Program-made: the position numbers and the translations under genes
Origin: Methylotenera sp.
Lineage (GTDB): Bacteria; Pseudomonadota; Gammaproteobacteria; Burkholderiales; Methylophilaceae
Reading direction: 5' to 3'
Length of the DNA: 64,000 nucleotides
Assembly: GCA_013141075.1 (NCBI GenBank)
Contig: JABFRQ010000005.1
Coordinates: 372,001 to 436,000, forward strand
The notes under the pieces: model-generated
Told to the model about the DNA's origin: nothing
The model's input: only the letters and a program-made list of their open reading frames with translations
The model's database searches: none
In this document: piece by piece, positions 16,556 to 27,814 of the stretch
Layout of the letters: the number at the start of each line of letters is the position of its first letter
Position numbering within the stretch: the first letter of the stretch is position 1

Positions 16556-16597
16556 CATTTAGTTTTAAGTATTTTAACGATTTAAGTGTATTAACAT

Positions 16598-16639
16598 AGA
16601 TGCTCTGCGAGGTAGTATCCATGCGGCTCACAGGGCATC
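16598..16639. repeat. Family E hairpin copy downstream of uvrA
   Basis: CTCTGCGAG...TATCCATGCGG...CAGGGCAT relative of the 13492 and 37822 copies. Sits about 45 bases beyond the uvrA stop on its 3' side. Confidence 0.75.
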
Positions 16640-16683
16640 GTTAATTGATGTATAAATTAACATTTCACTAGAAATAACGGAAG

Positions 16684-19500
16684 TTACAGCATCGCTTTCA
16701 AATACTTCCCTGTATAACTTTGCATACTTTGCGCCACTTGTTCTGGCGTGCCTTCGGCGATAATCATGCCGCCGCCATCGCCGCCTTCTGGGCCCATATC
16801 TACTATCCAATCGGCAGTTTTAATCACGTCTAAGTTATGTTCAATAATCACAATCGTGTTGCCCGCGTCACGCAAACGGTGGATTACATCGAGTAGTAAT
16901 TGAATATCTGCAAAGTGCAAGCCTGTGGTGGGCTCATCTAAAATATAGAGCGTGCGGCCAGTGTCGCGTTTGCTGAGTTCTAGCGATAATTTTACCCGCT
17001 GTGCTTCGCCGCCACTGAGCGTGGTGGCGCTTTGACCTAGCGTAATGTAGCCTAAACCTACGTCTAACAGCGTTTTGAGCTTGCGTGAAATCACAGGTTG
17101 CGCGCTAAAGAACGTATGCGCTTGCTCAACCGTCATTTCTAATACTTCGCGAATATTTTTACCTTTAAAATGAATTTCTAATGTTTCGCGATTGTAGCGG
17201 TGGCCTTTGCACACATCGCACGGCACGTAAACGTCTGGCAAAAAGTGCATTTCTACACGTAAAACGCCATCACCTTGGCAAGCTTCGCAACGCCCGCCTT
17301 TTACGTTAAATGAGTATCTGCCTGGCCCGTAGCCACGTACACGGCTTTCTGGTACGCCTGCAAATAGGTCGCGAATTGGCGTGAATAAACCTGTGTAAGT
17401 CGCTGGGTTGCTTCGCGGTGTACGGCCAATTGGGCTTTGGTCAACGTCCACCACTTTGTCAAAAAACGCTAAGCCATCAATCTCGCCAAATGCGGCTGGC
17501 TCTGTGCTGCTGCCGTATAAATGCTGTGAAACTACGCGGTAAAGCGTGTCGTTAATCAGGGTAGATTTTCCGCTGCCAGAAACGCCCGTAATGCAACTCA
17601 ATAAACCAACAGGCAACTTAAGGGTGACATCTTTCAAATTATGACCTGTGGCGTTACTTAATTTTAACCAGCGTGCAGGGTCTGGCTGCGTGCGTTTTTT
17701 GTTATAAATGATTTGTTTTTTGCCGCTTAAATATTGCCCTGTGAGCGAGTTAGGATTAGCTAACACTTCAGCTGGCGTGCCTTCTGCCACGATTCTGCCA
17801 CCATGTTCGCCCGCGCCTGGGCCAATATCAATCACGTAATCTGCGGTTAAAATCGCATCATGGTCATGCTCTACCACAATTACGCTGTTGCCAATGTCGC
17901 GCAAGCGCTTTAGGGTTTCGAGCAATCTGTCGTTGTCGCGTTGATGCAAGCCAATTGATGGCTCATCCAACACATACATTACGCCTGTTAAGCCACTGCC
18001 GATTTGTGAAGCCAGGCGAATACGTTGTGCCTCGCCGCCTGATAGCGTTTCTGCCGAGCGTGAAAGTGATAAATATTCTAAACCCACATTGGTTAAAAAC
18101 TTTAATCGGTTGCTAATTTCTTTAACAATTTTATCGGCAATAGCTAATTTAGCACCAGTTAATTCAAGCGTTTCAAAGAAAGTAAGCGCTAACTTTAGCG
18201 GCACTTCACACACTTCATGAATATTTTTATTACCTACTTTTACATGCCGCGCTTCTTTGCGCAAACGCGTGCCAGCGCATTCTGGGCAGCTTTGTGAGTT
18301 TAAGTATTTGGCTAATTCTTCACGCACCGTTGATGAATCTGTTTCGTGATAACGGCGTTTTAAGTTGTTTAAAATGCCTTCAAAACTATGAATTTTTTGG
18401 TAAAAAGCGCCACGCTCATTTAAATATTTAAAAGCGATTTCTTCTTTGCCGCTACCGTTTAGTAATATTTGTTGAATCGGCTCGGCTAGGTTTTCAAAGG
18501 CGGTGTCTAAATCAAAATTGTAATGCGTCGCGATGCTAGAAAGCATTTGAAAGTAAAACTGGTTACGTCTATCCCAGCCTTTAATTGCGCCAGCTGCGAG
18601 CGATAAATGCGGAAAAGCGACCACGCGTTTTGGGTCAAAAAAGTTAATATTACCTAAGCCATCGCAACTTGGGCAAGCGCCCATCGGGTTGTTAAAGCTG
18701 AATAGGCGCGGCTCTAACTCGGCTAGTGAGTAGTCACACACGGGGCATGAGAATTTGGCAGAAAATACATGTTCTTTGTCGGTGTCCATTTCTACCGCAA
18801 GGGCTTTGCCTTCGGCTAGGCGTAGCGCAGTTTCAAAAGATTCTGCAATACGCTGTTTCATATCTTGCTTAACTTTAATGCGGTCTATCACCACATCTAC
18901 GCTATGTTTGGTGGTTTTGGCTAAGGCAGGTAGCGCATCTACCTCATAAATTTTTCCATCAATGCGCAAGCGCACAAAGCCTTGCGCTTTGAGTTCTTCA
19001 AATAAATCTAACTGCTCACCTTTGCGATTGCTCACCACGGGTGCCAAAATCATCAGCTTGGTGTCTTCAGGCAGCGCTAGCACGCTATCTACCATTTGGC
19101 TAACGGTTTGCGCTTCAAGCTTAATGCTGTGTTCAGGGCATTCTGGGTCGCCCGCGCGGGCGTAAAGCAGGCGCAAATAATCGTGAATTTCAGTGACTGT
19201 GCCAACGGTTGAGCGCGGATTATGCGAGGTGGATTTTTGCTCAATAGAAATCGCGGGCGATAAACCTTCAATCAAATCTACATCGGGTTTATCCATACGC
19301 GCCAAAAACTGCCGCGCGTAAGCAGAAAGTGATTCAACATAACGGCGCTGGCCTTCTGCATACAGCGTATCAAACGCCAAGGAAGACTTGCCAGAGCCTG
19401 ATAAACCCGTGATAACAACGAGTTTATTGCGCGGAATATCCAGCGAAATGTTTTTTAAATTGTGGGTGCGCGCACCGCGTATTTTTATGAATTCCATCAT
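16684..19500 (-). CDS. uvrA: Excinuclease ABC subunit A
   Basis: 938 aa DNA-damage recognition ATPase of nucleotide excision repair, working with UvrB and UvrC. Two ABC modules: first Walker [10 protein letters not shown] near residue 31, signature [12 protein letters not shown] and [11 protein letters not shown]; second Walker [10 protein letters not shown], signature [11 protein letters not shown] and [11 protein letters not shown]. Zinc-binding clusters are intact ([33 protein letters not shown]). The length is typical. Divergent from the YajR-like transporter. No LexA-type box was recognised in the 146-base intergenic region. Confidence 0.98.
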   Translation of the reverse strand: MMEFIKIRGARTHNLKNISLDIPRNKLVVITGLSGSGKSSLAFDTLYAEGQRRYVESLSAYARQFLARMDKPDVDLIEGLSPAISIEQKSTSHNPRSTVGTVTEIHDYLRLLYARAGDPECPEHSIKLEAQTVSQMVDSVLALPEDTKLMILAPVVSNRKGEQLDLFEELKAQGFVRLRIDGKIYEVDALPALAKTTKHSVDVVIDRIKVKQDMKQRIAESFETALRLAEGKALAVEMDTDKEHVFSAKFSCPVCDYSLAELEPRLFSFNNPMGACPSCDGLGNINFFDPKRVVAFPHLSLAAGAIKGWDRRNQFYFQMLSSIATHYNFDLDTAFENLAEPIQQILLNGSGKEEIAFKYLNERGAFYQKIHSFEGILNNLKRRYHETDSSTVREELAKYLNSQSCPECAGTRLRKEARHVKVGNKNIHEVCEVPLKLALTFFETLELTGAKLAIADKIVKEISNRLKFLTNVGLEYLSLSRSAETLSGGEAQRIRLASQIGSGLTGVMYVLDEPSIGLHQRDNDRLLETLKRLRDIGNSVIVVEHDHDAILTADYVIDIGPGAGEHGGRIVAEGTPAEVLANPNSLTGQYLSGKKQIIYNKKRTQPDPARWLKLSNATGHNLKDVTLKLPVGLLSCITGVSGSGKSTLINDTLYRVVSQHLYGSSTEPAAFGEIDGLAFFDKVVDVDQSPIGRTPRSNPATYTGLFTPIRDLFAGVPESRVRGYGPGRYSFNVKGGRCEACQGDGVLRVEMHFLPDVYVPCDVCKGHRYNRETLEIHFKGKNIREVLEMTVEQAHTFFSAQPVISRKLKTLLDVGLGYITLGQSATTLSGGEAQRVKLSLELSKRDTGRTLYILDEPTTGLHFADIQLLLDVIHRLRDAGNTIVIIEHNLDVIKTADWIVDMGPEGGDGGGMIIAEGTPEQVAQSMQSYTGKYLKAML

Positions 19501-19646
19501 GCTTTTACTAAAGACTCGAGTTAATTTTTGGGCAACCTGCTAATATACCTACTTTTACAAAGTTAGCGCGAAAATTTTCATGGTCACAAGAAAATAAGCA
19601 TCAAAAAAATCCAACAGGCGAGCTTTTTACCGAGCTTGTTTCTGAA

Positions 19647-21128
19647 GTGGTTTCATTATCAAATGCGCCCGCGGAGGGCGAAAATGTTAATAACGCAGCC
19701 TCGCCAAGCGCCAGCTCACAAGCATTTATTGCATCAGAGAAAATGACACCGCTAGAAATGCGTGCCACCACTAGCCTTGCCTCAATCTACGGCTTACGTA
19801 TGTTTGGCATGTTCTCAATTTTGCCGATTTTTGCGATTTACGCGTCATCATTCCCCGAGCAGCCAACGCCATTTATGATAGGGCTGGCAATGGGCGCATA
19901 TGGCTTAACGCAAGCCTTGTTTCAATTGCCTTTTGGCATGGCCTCAGATAAATTTGGCCGCAAGCCAATGATTTATTTAGGGCTGGGTATATTCGCGATA
20001 GGTAGCATGGTGGCGGCTTTAGCCATGAATATCGAGGGTGTGATTATTGGCCGCGCCATTCAAGGTGCGGGTGCAGTTTCTGCTGTAGTAACTGCTTTAC
20101 TGGCCGACTTAACTCGCGATGAGCACCGTACTAAGGCCATGGCGACCATAGGCGCAACCATTGGCGTGGCCTTTGCTGTTTCGCTAGTGGGCGGCCCATT
20201 GCTAAACCAATGGATAGGCGTACCAGGCATATTTTTTATGACCGCGTTACTCACTTTGGTAGCTATGGCAGTTGTGAAATTTGTAGTGCCAGACCCAATA
20301 CACAGCCATTTTCATTCTGACGCAAGCGCTGCGCCAGCCAAGCTAAAAGATGTGCTAAAAAATAAGCAATTGCTGCGCTTAAATTACGGCATTTTTGCAC
20401 TGCATGCTGCGCAAATGGCCATGTTTGTAGTGGTGCCGTTTGCGATTACAAAGTCTAGCAATCTTGTAGTAAACCATCATTGGTATATTTATTTGCCAGT
20501 GCTAGTGGCTTCGTTTGTGTTCATGGTGCCAGCGATTATTTACGCTGAAAAACAAGCTAAAATGAAGCAGGTATTTGTCGGCGCAGTGGCTACCATGTTG
20601 CTGGCGCAGTTGGTGTTTGCTGGGTCTATTCAACATTTTTGGGGTATTGTATTTTCGCTTACGCTTTATTTTATTGCGTTTAATATACTCGAGGCTTCGC
20701 TGCCTTCAATCATCAGTAAAATGGCACCTGCTGCGGCAAAAGGCACTGCGATGGGCGTTTATAATACCTCGCAATCATTAGGCATATTTGTGGGCGGCGC
20801 AGTTGGCGGCTATTTGTCGCACAAATTAGGCTTTGCTAGCGTGTTTATTTTTTGTAGCGTAATGATGCTTTTATGGCTAATATTGGCATATACCATGCAA
20901 GCGCCGCCTGCGGTTAAAACTAAAATGGTGAGTTTGGATGAAAATTCGCCCGAGCTAACGGGTGAGCAAGCAATCACCTTAAAAAATCAACTGGCTCAGT
21001 TGGCTGGTGTAATAGAAGCCGTGGTGTTGCCGCAAGAGCGCACGGTAATATTAAAAATAGATAGAATGCAAAGTGGCGATGAAGCTCAATTGCAAGCACA
21101 AGTACACACATTAGTAGATCAATTGTAG
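19647..21128 (+). CDS. yajR: YajR-like major facilitator transporter
   Basis: 493 aa, 12 predicted transmembrane helices. Family features: GLRMFGMFSILPIFAIY in helix 1, the MFS motif A GMASDKFGRKP between helices 2 and 3, GRAIQGAGAVSAVV in helix 4 and LLADLTRDEHRTKAMA. A soluble C-terminal extension (about 425-493) resembles the YAM domain of YajR. Probably a drug or metabolite exporter; substrate unknown. Start is uncertain: GTG at 19647 adds a low-complexity N terminus, while ATG at 19743 (MTPLEMRATT) would begin directly before helix 1. ssb follows 12 bases downstream, probably the same operon. Confidence 0.88.
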   Translation: MVSLSNAPAEGENVNNAASPSASSQAFIASEKMTPLEMRATTSLASIYGLRMFGMFSILPIFAIYASSFPEQPTPFMIGLAMGAYGLTQALFQLPFGMASDKFGRKPMIYLGLGIFAIGSMVAALAMNIEGVIIGRAIQGAGAVSAVVTALLADLTRDEHRTKAMATIGATIGVAFAVSLVGGPLLNQWIGVPGIFFMTALLTLVAMAVVKFVVPDPIHSHFHSDASAAPAKLKDVLKNKQLLRLNYGIFALHAAQMAMFVVVPFAITKSSNLVVNHHWYIYLPVLVASFVFMVPAIIYAEKQAKMKQVFVGAVATMLLAQLVFAGSIQHFWGIVFSLTLYFIAFNILEASLPSIISKMAPAAAKGTAMGVYNTSQSLGIFVGGAVGGYLSHKLGFASVFIFCSVMMLLWLILAYTMQAPPAVKTKMVSLDENSPELTGEQAITLKNQLAQLAGVIEAVVLPQERTVILKIDRMQSGDEAQLQAQVHTLVDQL

Positions 21129-21140
21129 AGGGAACAAAAA

Positions 21141-21650
21141 ATGGCATCAGTGAATAAATGTATATTTATCGGCAATCTCGGTCGCGACCCTGAAATGCGC
21201 TACATGCCGAGTGGCGACGCAATTGCGAACTTTTCAATTGCATGTACCGAAAACTTTAAAAGCAAATCTGGCGAAAAACAAGAGCGCACAGAATGGGTGC
21301 GCGTTGCAATTTTTGGTAAATTGGCTGAAGTGGCTGGCGAATACTTGAAAAAAGGTTCTTCAGTGTATATTGAAGGCCGCATGCAAACGCGCAAATGGCA
21401 AAACAAAGAAGGTGTAGATCAATACACCACCGAAATTGTCGCAGACCGTATGCAAATGCTAGGCGGCCGCAGTAGTGGCGGTAGTTATGATGGCGGCATG
21501 GATCAAAGTGCAGGCGGTGATGACAACTACAACCAAGCGCCAGCTAAACAAGGCGCGGCAAAATCAGCCAATGCACCAGCACAAACGGCTGCTAAACCAG
21601 TCGCTAGTGGTTCAGGCTTTGATGATTTTGAAGATGATATTCCTTTTTAG
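21141..21650 (+). CDS. ssb: Single-stranded DNA-binding protein
   Basis: 169 aa. OB fold in residues 1-110 ([44 protein letters not shown]), a Gly/Gln/Ala-rich flexible linker, and the acidic protein-interaction tip DDFEDDIPF at the end. GAGGGA precedes the ATG. Next to the YajR-like gene as in many betaproteobacteria, and two genes from uvrA. Confidence 0.98.
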   Translation: MASVNKCIFIGNLGRDPEMRYMPSGDAIANFSIACTENFKSKSGEKQERTEWVRVAIFGKLAEVAGEYLKKGSSVYIEGRMQTRKWQNKEGVDQYTTEIVADRMQMLGGRSSGGSYDGGMDQSAGGDDNYNQAPAKQGAAKSANAPAQTAAKPVASGSGFDDFEDDIPF

Positions 21651-21714
21651 AATTTACCAAACTTAAAATGTAAATAACGATTATTCCTAAAATCAGTATA
21701 GAAAACCTATTCAT

Positions 21715-24282
21715 TTGACTATTGTTTGGAATACATCCCTCGTTGTTTTATCGGTGCTGGTGGCCATGTTTGGCTCTTTTACCGCCTTGGCGCATGCTGC
21801 ACGTATGCGCCAATCTCAAGGTAAGTCAGCTTTTGTTTGGATGCTCACGGGTGGCATCACTTTAGGCCTAGCTATTTGGTCTATGCACTTTATCGGCATG
21901 CTGGCGTTTCATTTGCCTATTCCGCTTAGTTACGACCTTTCACTCACTGTACTTTCTGCACTGCCAGCCATTGGTGCGGCTTTGCTTGGCTTTTATGTAA
22001 TACACACTGCCTTTGTTAGCAATTTGCGCATTTTTGTCGCTAGTTTAATTATGGGTGCGGGCATCAGTACCATGCATTACACAGGCATGGCCGCACTTAA
22101 AATGTTACCCGCCATTGAGTATAACTCTACTTACTATGCGCTCTCTGTATTGATTGCCATCGTTGCATCGTGGGGCGCTTTGCTTATGATGTATAGGGGC
22201 GAGAAGATTAAGCTGCCCGAGTACTTGCGTTTTGCGCTTGGTAGTTTGGTGATGGGTTTAGCGATTTCTGGCATGCATTATACGGGTATGCAAGGGCTTG
22301 CTATTGCGTCTGGCAGTGTTTGCTTGGCGGATACAACGCGTATTGACCGTGATATTTTAGCGATTATTGTATCGGTGGCCTCATTATTCTGGTTTGGAGG
22401 GGGCGTTTTAGCGGCTTTATTTGATCAACGCATCGCACGCCAAAATTCGCAGGCCTTAAAAGAATTGCAATTAGCACACGCCACTTTAGAGCAGTCTGCT
22501 AACGAGCTGGCCGCCACTATGACGCGCGACTTGACCGAAAGCGAAAGGAAAATGCGCTCGGTGGTTGAAGGGGCGTTAGATTGCATTGTGATGATGGATG
22601 GCACGGGTAAAATCATAGAATTTAATCCTGCGGCAGAGCGTACATTTCAGTACACGCGTGCACAAGTTATTGGTAAAAATCTTGCAGAAGTGATTATTCC
22701 GCCAGCATCCCGCGAGTTACATAATGCTGGTTTAGCTCATTTTAGTAAATTGGGCGAGTCACAAATGCTAGGCAAGCGCTTAGAGTTAAAGGCCATGCGT
22801 GCAGATGGCAGCGAATTTTCAGTGGAGTTGACGATTACCGCAACTGACTGGGCTGACTCACAAATGTTGGTGGGTTTTTTACGTGACATTACTGAACGCA
22901 AACAGTCTGAAACTGAAATTCACAGCTTAGCTTTTTATGACCCACTTACCAAGTTACCTAACCGACGTTTATTACGTGAGCGCTTAGAAGCTAATCTTTT
23001 TACTGAAGATGATATTCAAACATTCAGTGCGATTTTGTTTATTGATCTAGATAACTTTAAAACACTTAACGATACGCGCGGCCATGATGTTGGCGATTTA
23101 CTGCTAATAGAAGTGTCTAGCCGTTTACATACTTGCGTGCGTAGTGAAGATATCGTCGCCCGTTTAGGGGGTGACGAATTTGTTGTAGTGTTGGAGTATT
23201 TAAGCGCGGATTTTGAGCAAGCTGTAGCGCATGCCGAAATGGTGGGCGAAAAAATCAGAAAAGCACTTGGCCAACTTTATTTAATCAATGACTTTGACCA
23301 CTACAGCACGCCCAGTATAGGCATTAGCATGTTTCGCAGCAAAGAAATGTCAGTTGATGAGCTACTTAAACGGGCTGATACTGCGATGTATCAAGCCAAA
23401 CATGCAGGGCGAAATGTGGTCAAGCTGTTTGACCCTGCCATGCAAGCCGCTTTAGAGTCTCGCGCCGCGCTTGAAGATGATTTACGCTTTGCTTTAGAAG
23501 CCGATCAGTTAAAACTATTGCTACAAATGCAGGTGAATGATTTAAATCATATTGTAGGCGCCGAGGCGCTGTTGCGATGGGAGCATCCAGAGCAGGGCAC
23601 GATTTTTCCATCTCAATTTATCCCATTTGCAGAAGAATCTTTGCTCATATTACCCATCGGCCAGTGGGTGCTAGACGCAGCTTGTGCGCAACTTAAAGCT
23701 TGGCAAAATAATGCCGCAACCCAAGAGCTTAATTTGGCTATCAATGTGAGCCCGCGGCAGTTTCGCCAAGCCAATTTTATAGAGCAAATTCGCTTAACTA
23801 TTGCTAAATATAATATTTCACCCAATAAACTGAAGCTAGAGCTAACCGAAAGCTTAGTGTTTGATAACGTTGCAGATTCTATTACAAAAATGAAAGAGCT
23901 GCGCGCGATGGGCATTCAATTTGCGATGGATGATTTTGGTACGGGTTATGCGTCGTTAATTCATCTTAAAAGCCTGCCGCTCAGCCAAATTAAAATAGAT
24001 CGCAGCTTTGTGCGCGATATTGCTATAGATCGTGACGATGAAATTATTGTGCAAACCATTATTAGCATGGCGCATAACCTAGGTTTAGAAGTGATTGCTG
24101 AAGGCGTTGAAACCACAGAGCAACTTGAATTTTTACGCAAAAATGGCTGCAAGGTCTTTCAGGGCTTTTTGTTCGGCAAGCCTATTACACAAACAGAGTT
24201 TGCTCAGTTAGTTAAGCTAGGCGTCAGCGATGAAGACCGATTCCCTTCAATAACTTATAGTCCACTCGCACTTTGGGCGTAG
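21715..24282 (+). CDS. MHYT-PAS-GGDEF-EAL membrane protein
   Basis: 855 aa c-di-GMP turnover protein. N-terminal seven-helix MHYT sensor (1-240) with three copies of the motif (MHFIGM, MHYTGM, MHYTGM), proposed to bind metal and sense oxygen, CO or NO. PAS domain at about 280-400 (VEGALDCIVMMDG). GGDEF domain with an intact RLGGDEF active site and an RSED inhibitory I-site five residues before it. EAL domain with EALLRWEHP, NVSPRQF, LELTES, MDDFGTGY and KIDRSF. Both catalytic activities look possible. TTG start, since no in-frame ATG lies between the upstream stop and MHYT helix 1. Confidence 0.95.
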   Translation: MTIVWNTSLVVLSVLVAMFGSFTALAHAARMRQSQGKSAFVWMLTGGITLGLAIWSMHFIGMLAFHLPIPLSYDLSLTVLSALPAIGAALLGFYVIHTAFVSNLRIFVASLIMGAGISTMHYTGMAALKMLPAIEYNSTYYALSVLIAIVASWGALLMMYRGEKIKLPEYLRFALGSLVMGLAISGMHYTGMQGLAIASGSVCLADTTRIDRDILAIIVSVASLFWFGGGVLAALFDQRIARQNSQALKELQLAHATLEQSANELAATMTRDLTESERKMRSVVEGALDCIVMMDGTGKIIEFNPAAERTFQYTRAQVIGKNLAEVIIPPASRELHNAGLAHFSKLGESQMLGKRLELKAMRADGSEFSVELTITATDWADSQMLVGFLRDITERKQSETEIHSLAFYDPLTKLPNRRLLRERLEANLFTEDDIQTFSAILFIDLDNFKTLNDTRGHDVGDLLLIEVSSRLHTCVRSEDIVARLGGDEFVVVLEYLSADFEQAVAHAEMVGEKIRKALGQLYLINDFDHYSTPSIGISMFRSKEMSVDELLKRADTAMYQAKHAGRNVVKLFDPAMQAALESRAALEDDLRFALEADQLKLLLQMQVNDLNHIVGAEALLRWEHPEQGTIFPSQFIPFAEESLLILPIGQWVLDAACAQLKAWQNNAATQELNLAINVSPRQFRQANFIEQIRLTIAKYNISPNKLKLELTESLVFDNVADSITKMKELRAMGIQFAMDDFGTGYASLIHLKSLPLSQIKIDRSFVRDIAIDRDDEIIVQTIISMAHNLGLEVIAEGVETTEQLEFLRKNGCKVFQGFLFGKPITQTEFAQLVKLGVSDEDRFPSITYSPLALWA

Positions 24283-24403
24283 CCAATTATGCGTGACGTT
24301 TAAAACATAAAAATCACATACAGATTTTTGCGCACCTCAATATTAGCCTATGCCCCAAATAAGGTATAATTCGCGGCTATTTAACTGATAATTAGGGGTT
24401 TTA

Positions 24404-24688
24404 ATGCCTATTTACGATTACCAATGTACAAGTTGCGGCCATAAAGACGAAGTCATGCGCAAAGTTAGCGCAGCGGCTACCGAGGCTTGCCCAAAATGTG
24501 GGGCTGAAACTTTTTGCAAACAATTGTCTGCGCCTAGTTTTCAATTAAGCGGTAGCGGTTGGTATGCCACAGATTTTAAAAATGGTAACAGTAGCGCGCC
24601 AGCAGCAAAAAGCGAGGCATCTACTGAAAAAAAGTCTGAAGCAGCAGCTTCACCAGCTGCTTGCGCAACAGGCTGTGCTTGCCATTAA
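24404..24688 (+). CDS. FmdB-family zinc-ribbon protein
   Basis: 94 aa. N-terminal zinc ribbon PIYDYQCTSCGH...CPKCG (four Cys at about 8, 11, 31 and 34), the family motif SAPSFQLSGSGWYATDF, and a low-complexity Ala/Ser tail ending in CATGCACH. It is the first gene of the conserved trio with DUF502 and aspS. A TATAAT at 24365-24370 is a likely -10. Proposed transcriptional or metal-related roles are unproven. Confidence 0.93.
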   Translation: MPIYDYQCTSCGHKDEVMRKVSAAATEACPKCGAETFCKQLSAPSFQLSGSGWYATDFKNGNSSAPAAKSEASTEKKSEAAASPAACATGCACH

Positions 24689-24720
24689 CCCAAAAGTATT
24701 AAACCCAATATATTAAAATC

Positions 24721-25359
24721 ATGAAAAAATACTTTATTACAGGTTTGCTAGTGCTAGTGCCGCTGTTTATCACCGCGTGGGTGCTGTCGGGCATTATCGG
24801 CATGATGGATAAAAGTTTGTTGTTATTGCCAATGAACTGGCGGCCTAAAGCGCAGTTGGGGCTTGATATTCCTGGTATGGGGGCAATACTTACTTTGCTC
24901 ATTATTTTTATCACAGGTGTAATTGCCACCAATATTTTTGGCAAACAACTTATTTTGATATGGGAGAAAATGCTCAATCGCGTGCCCGTGGTGAAATCAA
25001 TTTATGCTAGCGTTAAGCAAGTGTCCGACACGCTATTTTCAGACTCTGGCAATGCTTTTCGCCAAGCCGTGTTGGTACAGTTTCCGCGTGAGGGCGCTTG
25101 GACAATTGCTTTTGTAACAGGTCAGCCAGGTGGCGATGTGGCCAACCATTTAAAAGGTGATTTCGTGAGCGTTTACGTACCCACCACGCCTAACCCAACT
25201 GGCGGTTATTTTTTAATGATGCCAAGCGCAGATGTAAAAGCGCTAGATATGAGCGTGGATGAAGCGCTTAAATACATTATTAGCATGGGCGTGGTTGCGC
25301 CAGCGTTCAAAGCGCCCGTTGCACCCGCACTAAAAGAGACATTAAATCATTTGCATTAA
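24721..25359 (+). CDS. DUF502 inner-membrane protein
   Basis: 212 aa with two N-terminal transmembrane segments (about 3-25 and 50-75) and a cytosolic or periplasmic domain with GNAFRQAVLVQFPREG, FVTGQPGG and VSVYVPTTPNPTGGY, all typical for DUF502. Function unknown. Fixed position between the FmdB-type gene and aspS across betaproteobacteria suggests co-transcription with aspS. Confidence 0.93.
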   Translation: MKKYFITGLLVLVPLFITAWVLSGIIGMMDKSLLLLPMNWRPKAQLGLDIPGMGAILTLLIIFITGVIATNIFGKQLILIWEKMLNRVPVVKSIYASVKQVSDTLFSDSGNAFRQAVLVQFPREGAWTIAFVTGQPGGDVANHLKGDFVSVYVPTTPNPTGGYFLMMPSADVKALDMSVDEALKYIISMGVVAPAFKAPVAPALKETLNHLH

Positions 25360-25403
25360 AAACTTAACTTATTCACTTAACATTACAACAAGACTTTTAC
25401 ATT

Positions 25404-27188
25404 ATGCGTACACATTACTGCGGTCATCTAAACCGCTCACACATTGGCCAAACAGTTACTTTATGTGGATGGGCACACCGCCGCCGTGACCACGGAGGCG
25501 TGATTTTTATTGATTTGCGTGACCGTGAAGGTTTGGCACAAATTGTTGTGAATCCTGATGCAAAAGCAGCGTTTGCCATCGCTGAAAGCGTACGTAGTGA
25601 ATATGTGCTTAAAGTGACTTGTGTCGTCAATGCGCGTCCAGAAGGCGCAACCAATGCTAACTTAGCAACTGGTGAAGTTGAAATGATTGCCACTGAGATT
25701 GAAATTCTCAATGCGTCACTCACGCCGCCGTTCCAGTTAGATGATGAAAACCTCACTGAAACCGTGCGTTTACAGCACCGTTACATTGATTTACGCCGCC
25801 CAGCGATGCAAAAAAACATGATGTTGCGCTATCGCGTATCTAAAACTTTGCGTGATTATTTAGATACTAACGGCTTCATTGAAGTTGAAACGCCAATGCT
25901 TACACGTTCAACCCCAGAAGGTGCGCGTGATTACTTGGTGCCTAGCCGCGTTCATGCAGGCCAGTTCTTTGCATTGCCGCAATCACCACAGTTGTTTAAA
26001 CAATTGTTGATGGTGTCAGGTTTTGACCGTTATTTCCAAATCACAAAATGCTTCCGCGATGAAGATTTACGTGCAGACCGCCAGCCAGAATTCACGCAAG
26101 TGGATATCGAAACATCGTTCATGACTGAAAATCAAATCATGGACATCGTTGAAGAGATGATTCGTCAAATGCTGAAATCTGTGCAAAACGTAGATTTACC
26201 AGCCGAATTTCCTCGCATGTCATTTCACGAGGCAATGACACGTTACGGTTCAGATAAACCAGATATGCGCGTCACTTTAGAAATCACCGAGCTATCGGAT
26301 GTAATGAAAGACGTCGATTTTAAAGTGTTTGCAGGTGCAGCGAATATGGCGGGCGGTCGTGTAGCTGCATTGCGTGTGCCAGGTGGCGCGGCAATTGCTC
26401 GTAGCGAAATTGATGCTTACACAGAATTCGTAAAAATCTATGGCGCTAAAGGTTTGGCGTACATCAAAATTAACGACGTGACTAAACTAAACGAAGAAGG
26501 CCTACAAAGCCCTATCGTTAAAAACATTCACGTGACTGCATTGCAAGCCATTATCGACCGCACAGGCGCACAAAATGGCGACATCGTATTCTTTGGCGCA
26601 GATAAAGCTAAAGTGGTGAATGAAGCGCTAGGCGCACTACGCCTTAAAGTCGGTCACGATAAAGGTCATGTAGATGGTCGCGCATGGGCGCCATTGTGGG
26701 TGGTTGATTTCCCAATGTTTGAACATGACGAAGAAAATGACCGTTGGGCAGCCTTGCACCATCCGTTCACTGCACCAAAAGATGGTCACGAAGACTTACT
26801 CGTTTCTAACCCAGGTGCAGCGCTTTCAAAAGCCTACGACATGGTGTTAAACGGCTGGGAAGTAGGCGGCGGTTCAGTGCGTATTCACAAACAAGATGTG
26901 CAATCTAAAGTATTCGACGCGCTAAAAATCAGCAAAGAAGAAGCGCAAGAGAAATTCGGCTTCTTGTTAGACGCATTGCAATACGGCGCACCTCCACACG
27001 GCGGACTAGCATTTGGTTTAGACCGTTTGGTGACCTTGATGACAGGCGCAGAATCTATCCGCGATGTGATTGCCTTCCCTAAAACGCAACGCGCGCAGTG
27101 CTTAATGACGAATGCACCGAACGAAGTTGACGAAAAGCAACTTCGTGAATTGCACATTCGCGTTCGCTCACAAACGCCAGCGGCGTAA
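25404..27188 (+). CDS. aspS: Aspartyl-tRNA synthetase (bacterial type)
   Basis: 594 aa class IIb synthetase. N-terminal OB anticodon-binding domain (1-105, [17 protein letters not shown]), class II motif 1 around RYIDLRRP, motif 2 [16 protein letters not shown], the GAD insertion domain (about 290-410) that marks the bacterial form, and motif 3 [10 protein letters not shown]. In bacteria lacking asparaginyl-tRNA synthetase this enzyme can be non-discriminating and work with GatCAB; that cannot be judged from this window. Confidence 0.98.
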   Translation: MRTHYCGHLNRSHIGQTVTLCGWAHRRRDHGGVIFIDLRDREGLAQIVVNPDAKAAFAIAESVRSEYVLKVTCVVNARPEGATNANLATGEVEMIATEIEILNASLTPPFQLDDENLTETVRLQHRYIDLRRPAMQKNMMLRYRVSKTLRDYLDTNGFIEVETPMLTRSTPEGARDYLVPSRVHAGQFFALPQSPQLFKQLLMVSGFDRYFQITKCFRDEDLRADRQPEFTQVDIETSFMTENQIMDIVEEMIRQMLKSVQNVDLPAEFPRMSFHEAMTRYGSDKPDMRVTLEITELSDVMKDVDFKVFAGAANMAGGRVAALRVPGGAAIARSEIDAYTEFVKIYGAKGLAYIKINDVTKLNEEGLQSPIVKNIHVTALQAIIDRTGAQNGDIVFFGADKAKVVNEALGALRLKVGHDKGHVDGRAWAPLWVVDFPMFEHDEENDRWAALHHPFTAPKDGHEDLLVSNPGAALSKAYDMVLNGWEVGGGSVRIHKQDVQSKVFDALKISKEEAQEKFGFLLDALQYGAPPHGGLAFGLDRLVTLMTGAESIRDVIAFPKTQRAQCLMTNAPNEVDEKQLRELHIRVRSQTPAA

Positions 27189-27286
27189 AATGCACTCGCT
27201 TCACGATAACGTCGTTACATCCGCTTGCCGTACTATTCGTACTGTCTACGCGGATGTGCCTAGTTCTCGTATTGCGAATTGCATTT
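27187..27286. repeat. Long imperfect inverted repeat, about 100 bp
   Basis: Outer arms AAATGCA-CTCGC (27188-27199) and GCGAATTGCATTT (27274-27286), inner arms ACATCCGC and GCGGATGT, and a GTAC/GTAC inner pair. The whole gap between aspS and the next gene folds back on itself. Could be a mobile palindromic element or the aspS terminator region. Confidence 0.7.
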
Positions 27287-27292
27287 ATTGAT

Positions 27293-27814
27293 ATGACGGT
27301 TCAAAAAAGACATCAATTCAAGTCTAACTGGCCAATACCAGACATGTTCATGCTTGAATTAGGTCGCATGACAACTTTGTGGGGGTCTTTGGAATCAACT
27401 ATAACCTTGAATATTGGTGTGTTAGCAGGATACGAAAAAATGTTTGATAGTAGAGCATTGATTTTGCTAGCACACTCAAACTTTCAGCAGCGTTTGCATA
27501 TGCTAGGTTCGTTGTGTGAATTTTTATTAGTTGATTACCCTCAATTGGCTAGCTATGAGAGCGTCGTTAAGAAAATAGAGGCTGCTCAAAAAGCCAGAAA
27601 TAAATATGCTCATAATTCGGTTGTTTTTAATGAAGAGACTGGCAAAATGAACACTTCAAGTTTTTCGTCTCGCGGAAAACTTAAACTAAATACTGAAGAT
27701 GTTGAATTGTGTCATATTCAAGAAGCAAGCTCAAAAATACACGAAGCAATGTGTGCGTTACATGCTTTAGTTACCACAAAGGAAATGAAGCCTTTGTGGG
27801 AAAGAGATATATAA
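27293..27814 (+). CDS. HEPN-like protein of unknown function
   Basis: 173 aa from ATG at 27293; an earlier TTG-type start at 27254 would translate part of the inverted repeat. All-helical by composition, with a conserved-looking R102-x4-H107 motif (ARNKYAHN). This is the hallmark of HEPN-fold proteins, many of which are RNases in defence or toxin systems. Similar single-domain proteins occur in accessory regions. There is no nucleotidyltransferase (MNT) partner. The stop codon directly abuts the VOC gene start. The adjacent palindrome suggests insertion behind aspS. Assignment by motif only. Confidence 0.5.
   Translation: MTVQKRHQFKSNWPIPDMFMLELGRMTTLWGSLESTITLNIGVLAGYEKMFDSRALILLAHSNFQQRLHMLGSLCEFLLVDYPQLASYESVVKKIEAAQKARNKYAHNSVVFNEETGKMNTSSFSSRGKLKLNTEDVELCHIQEASSKIHEAMCALHALVTTKEMKPLWERDI

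Noticed and set aside
19501-19646. LexA box for uvrA
   Set aside because: No CTGT-N8-ACAG-type palindrome is present in the uvrA-yajR intergenic region.
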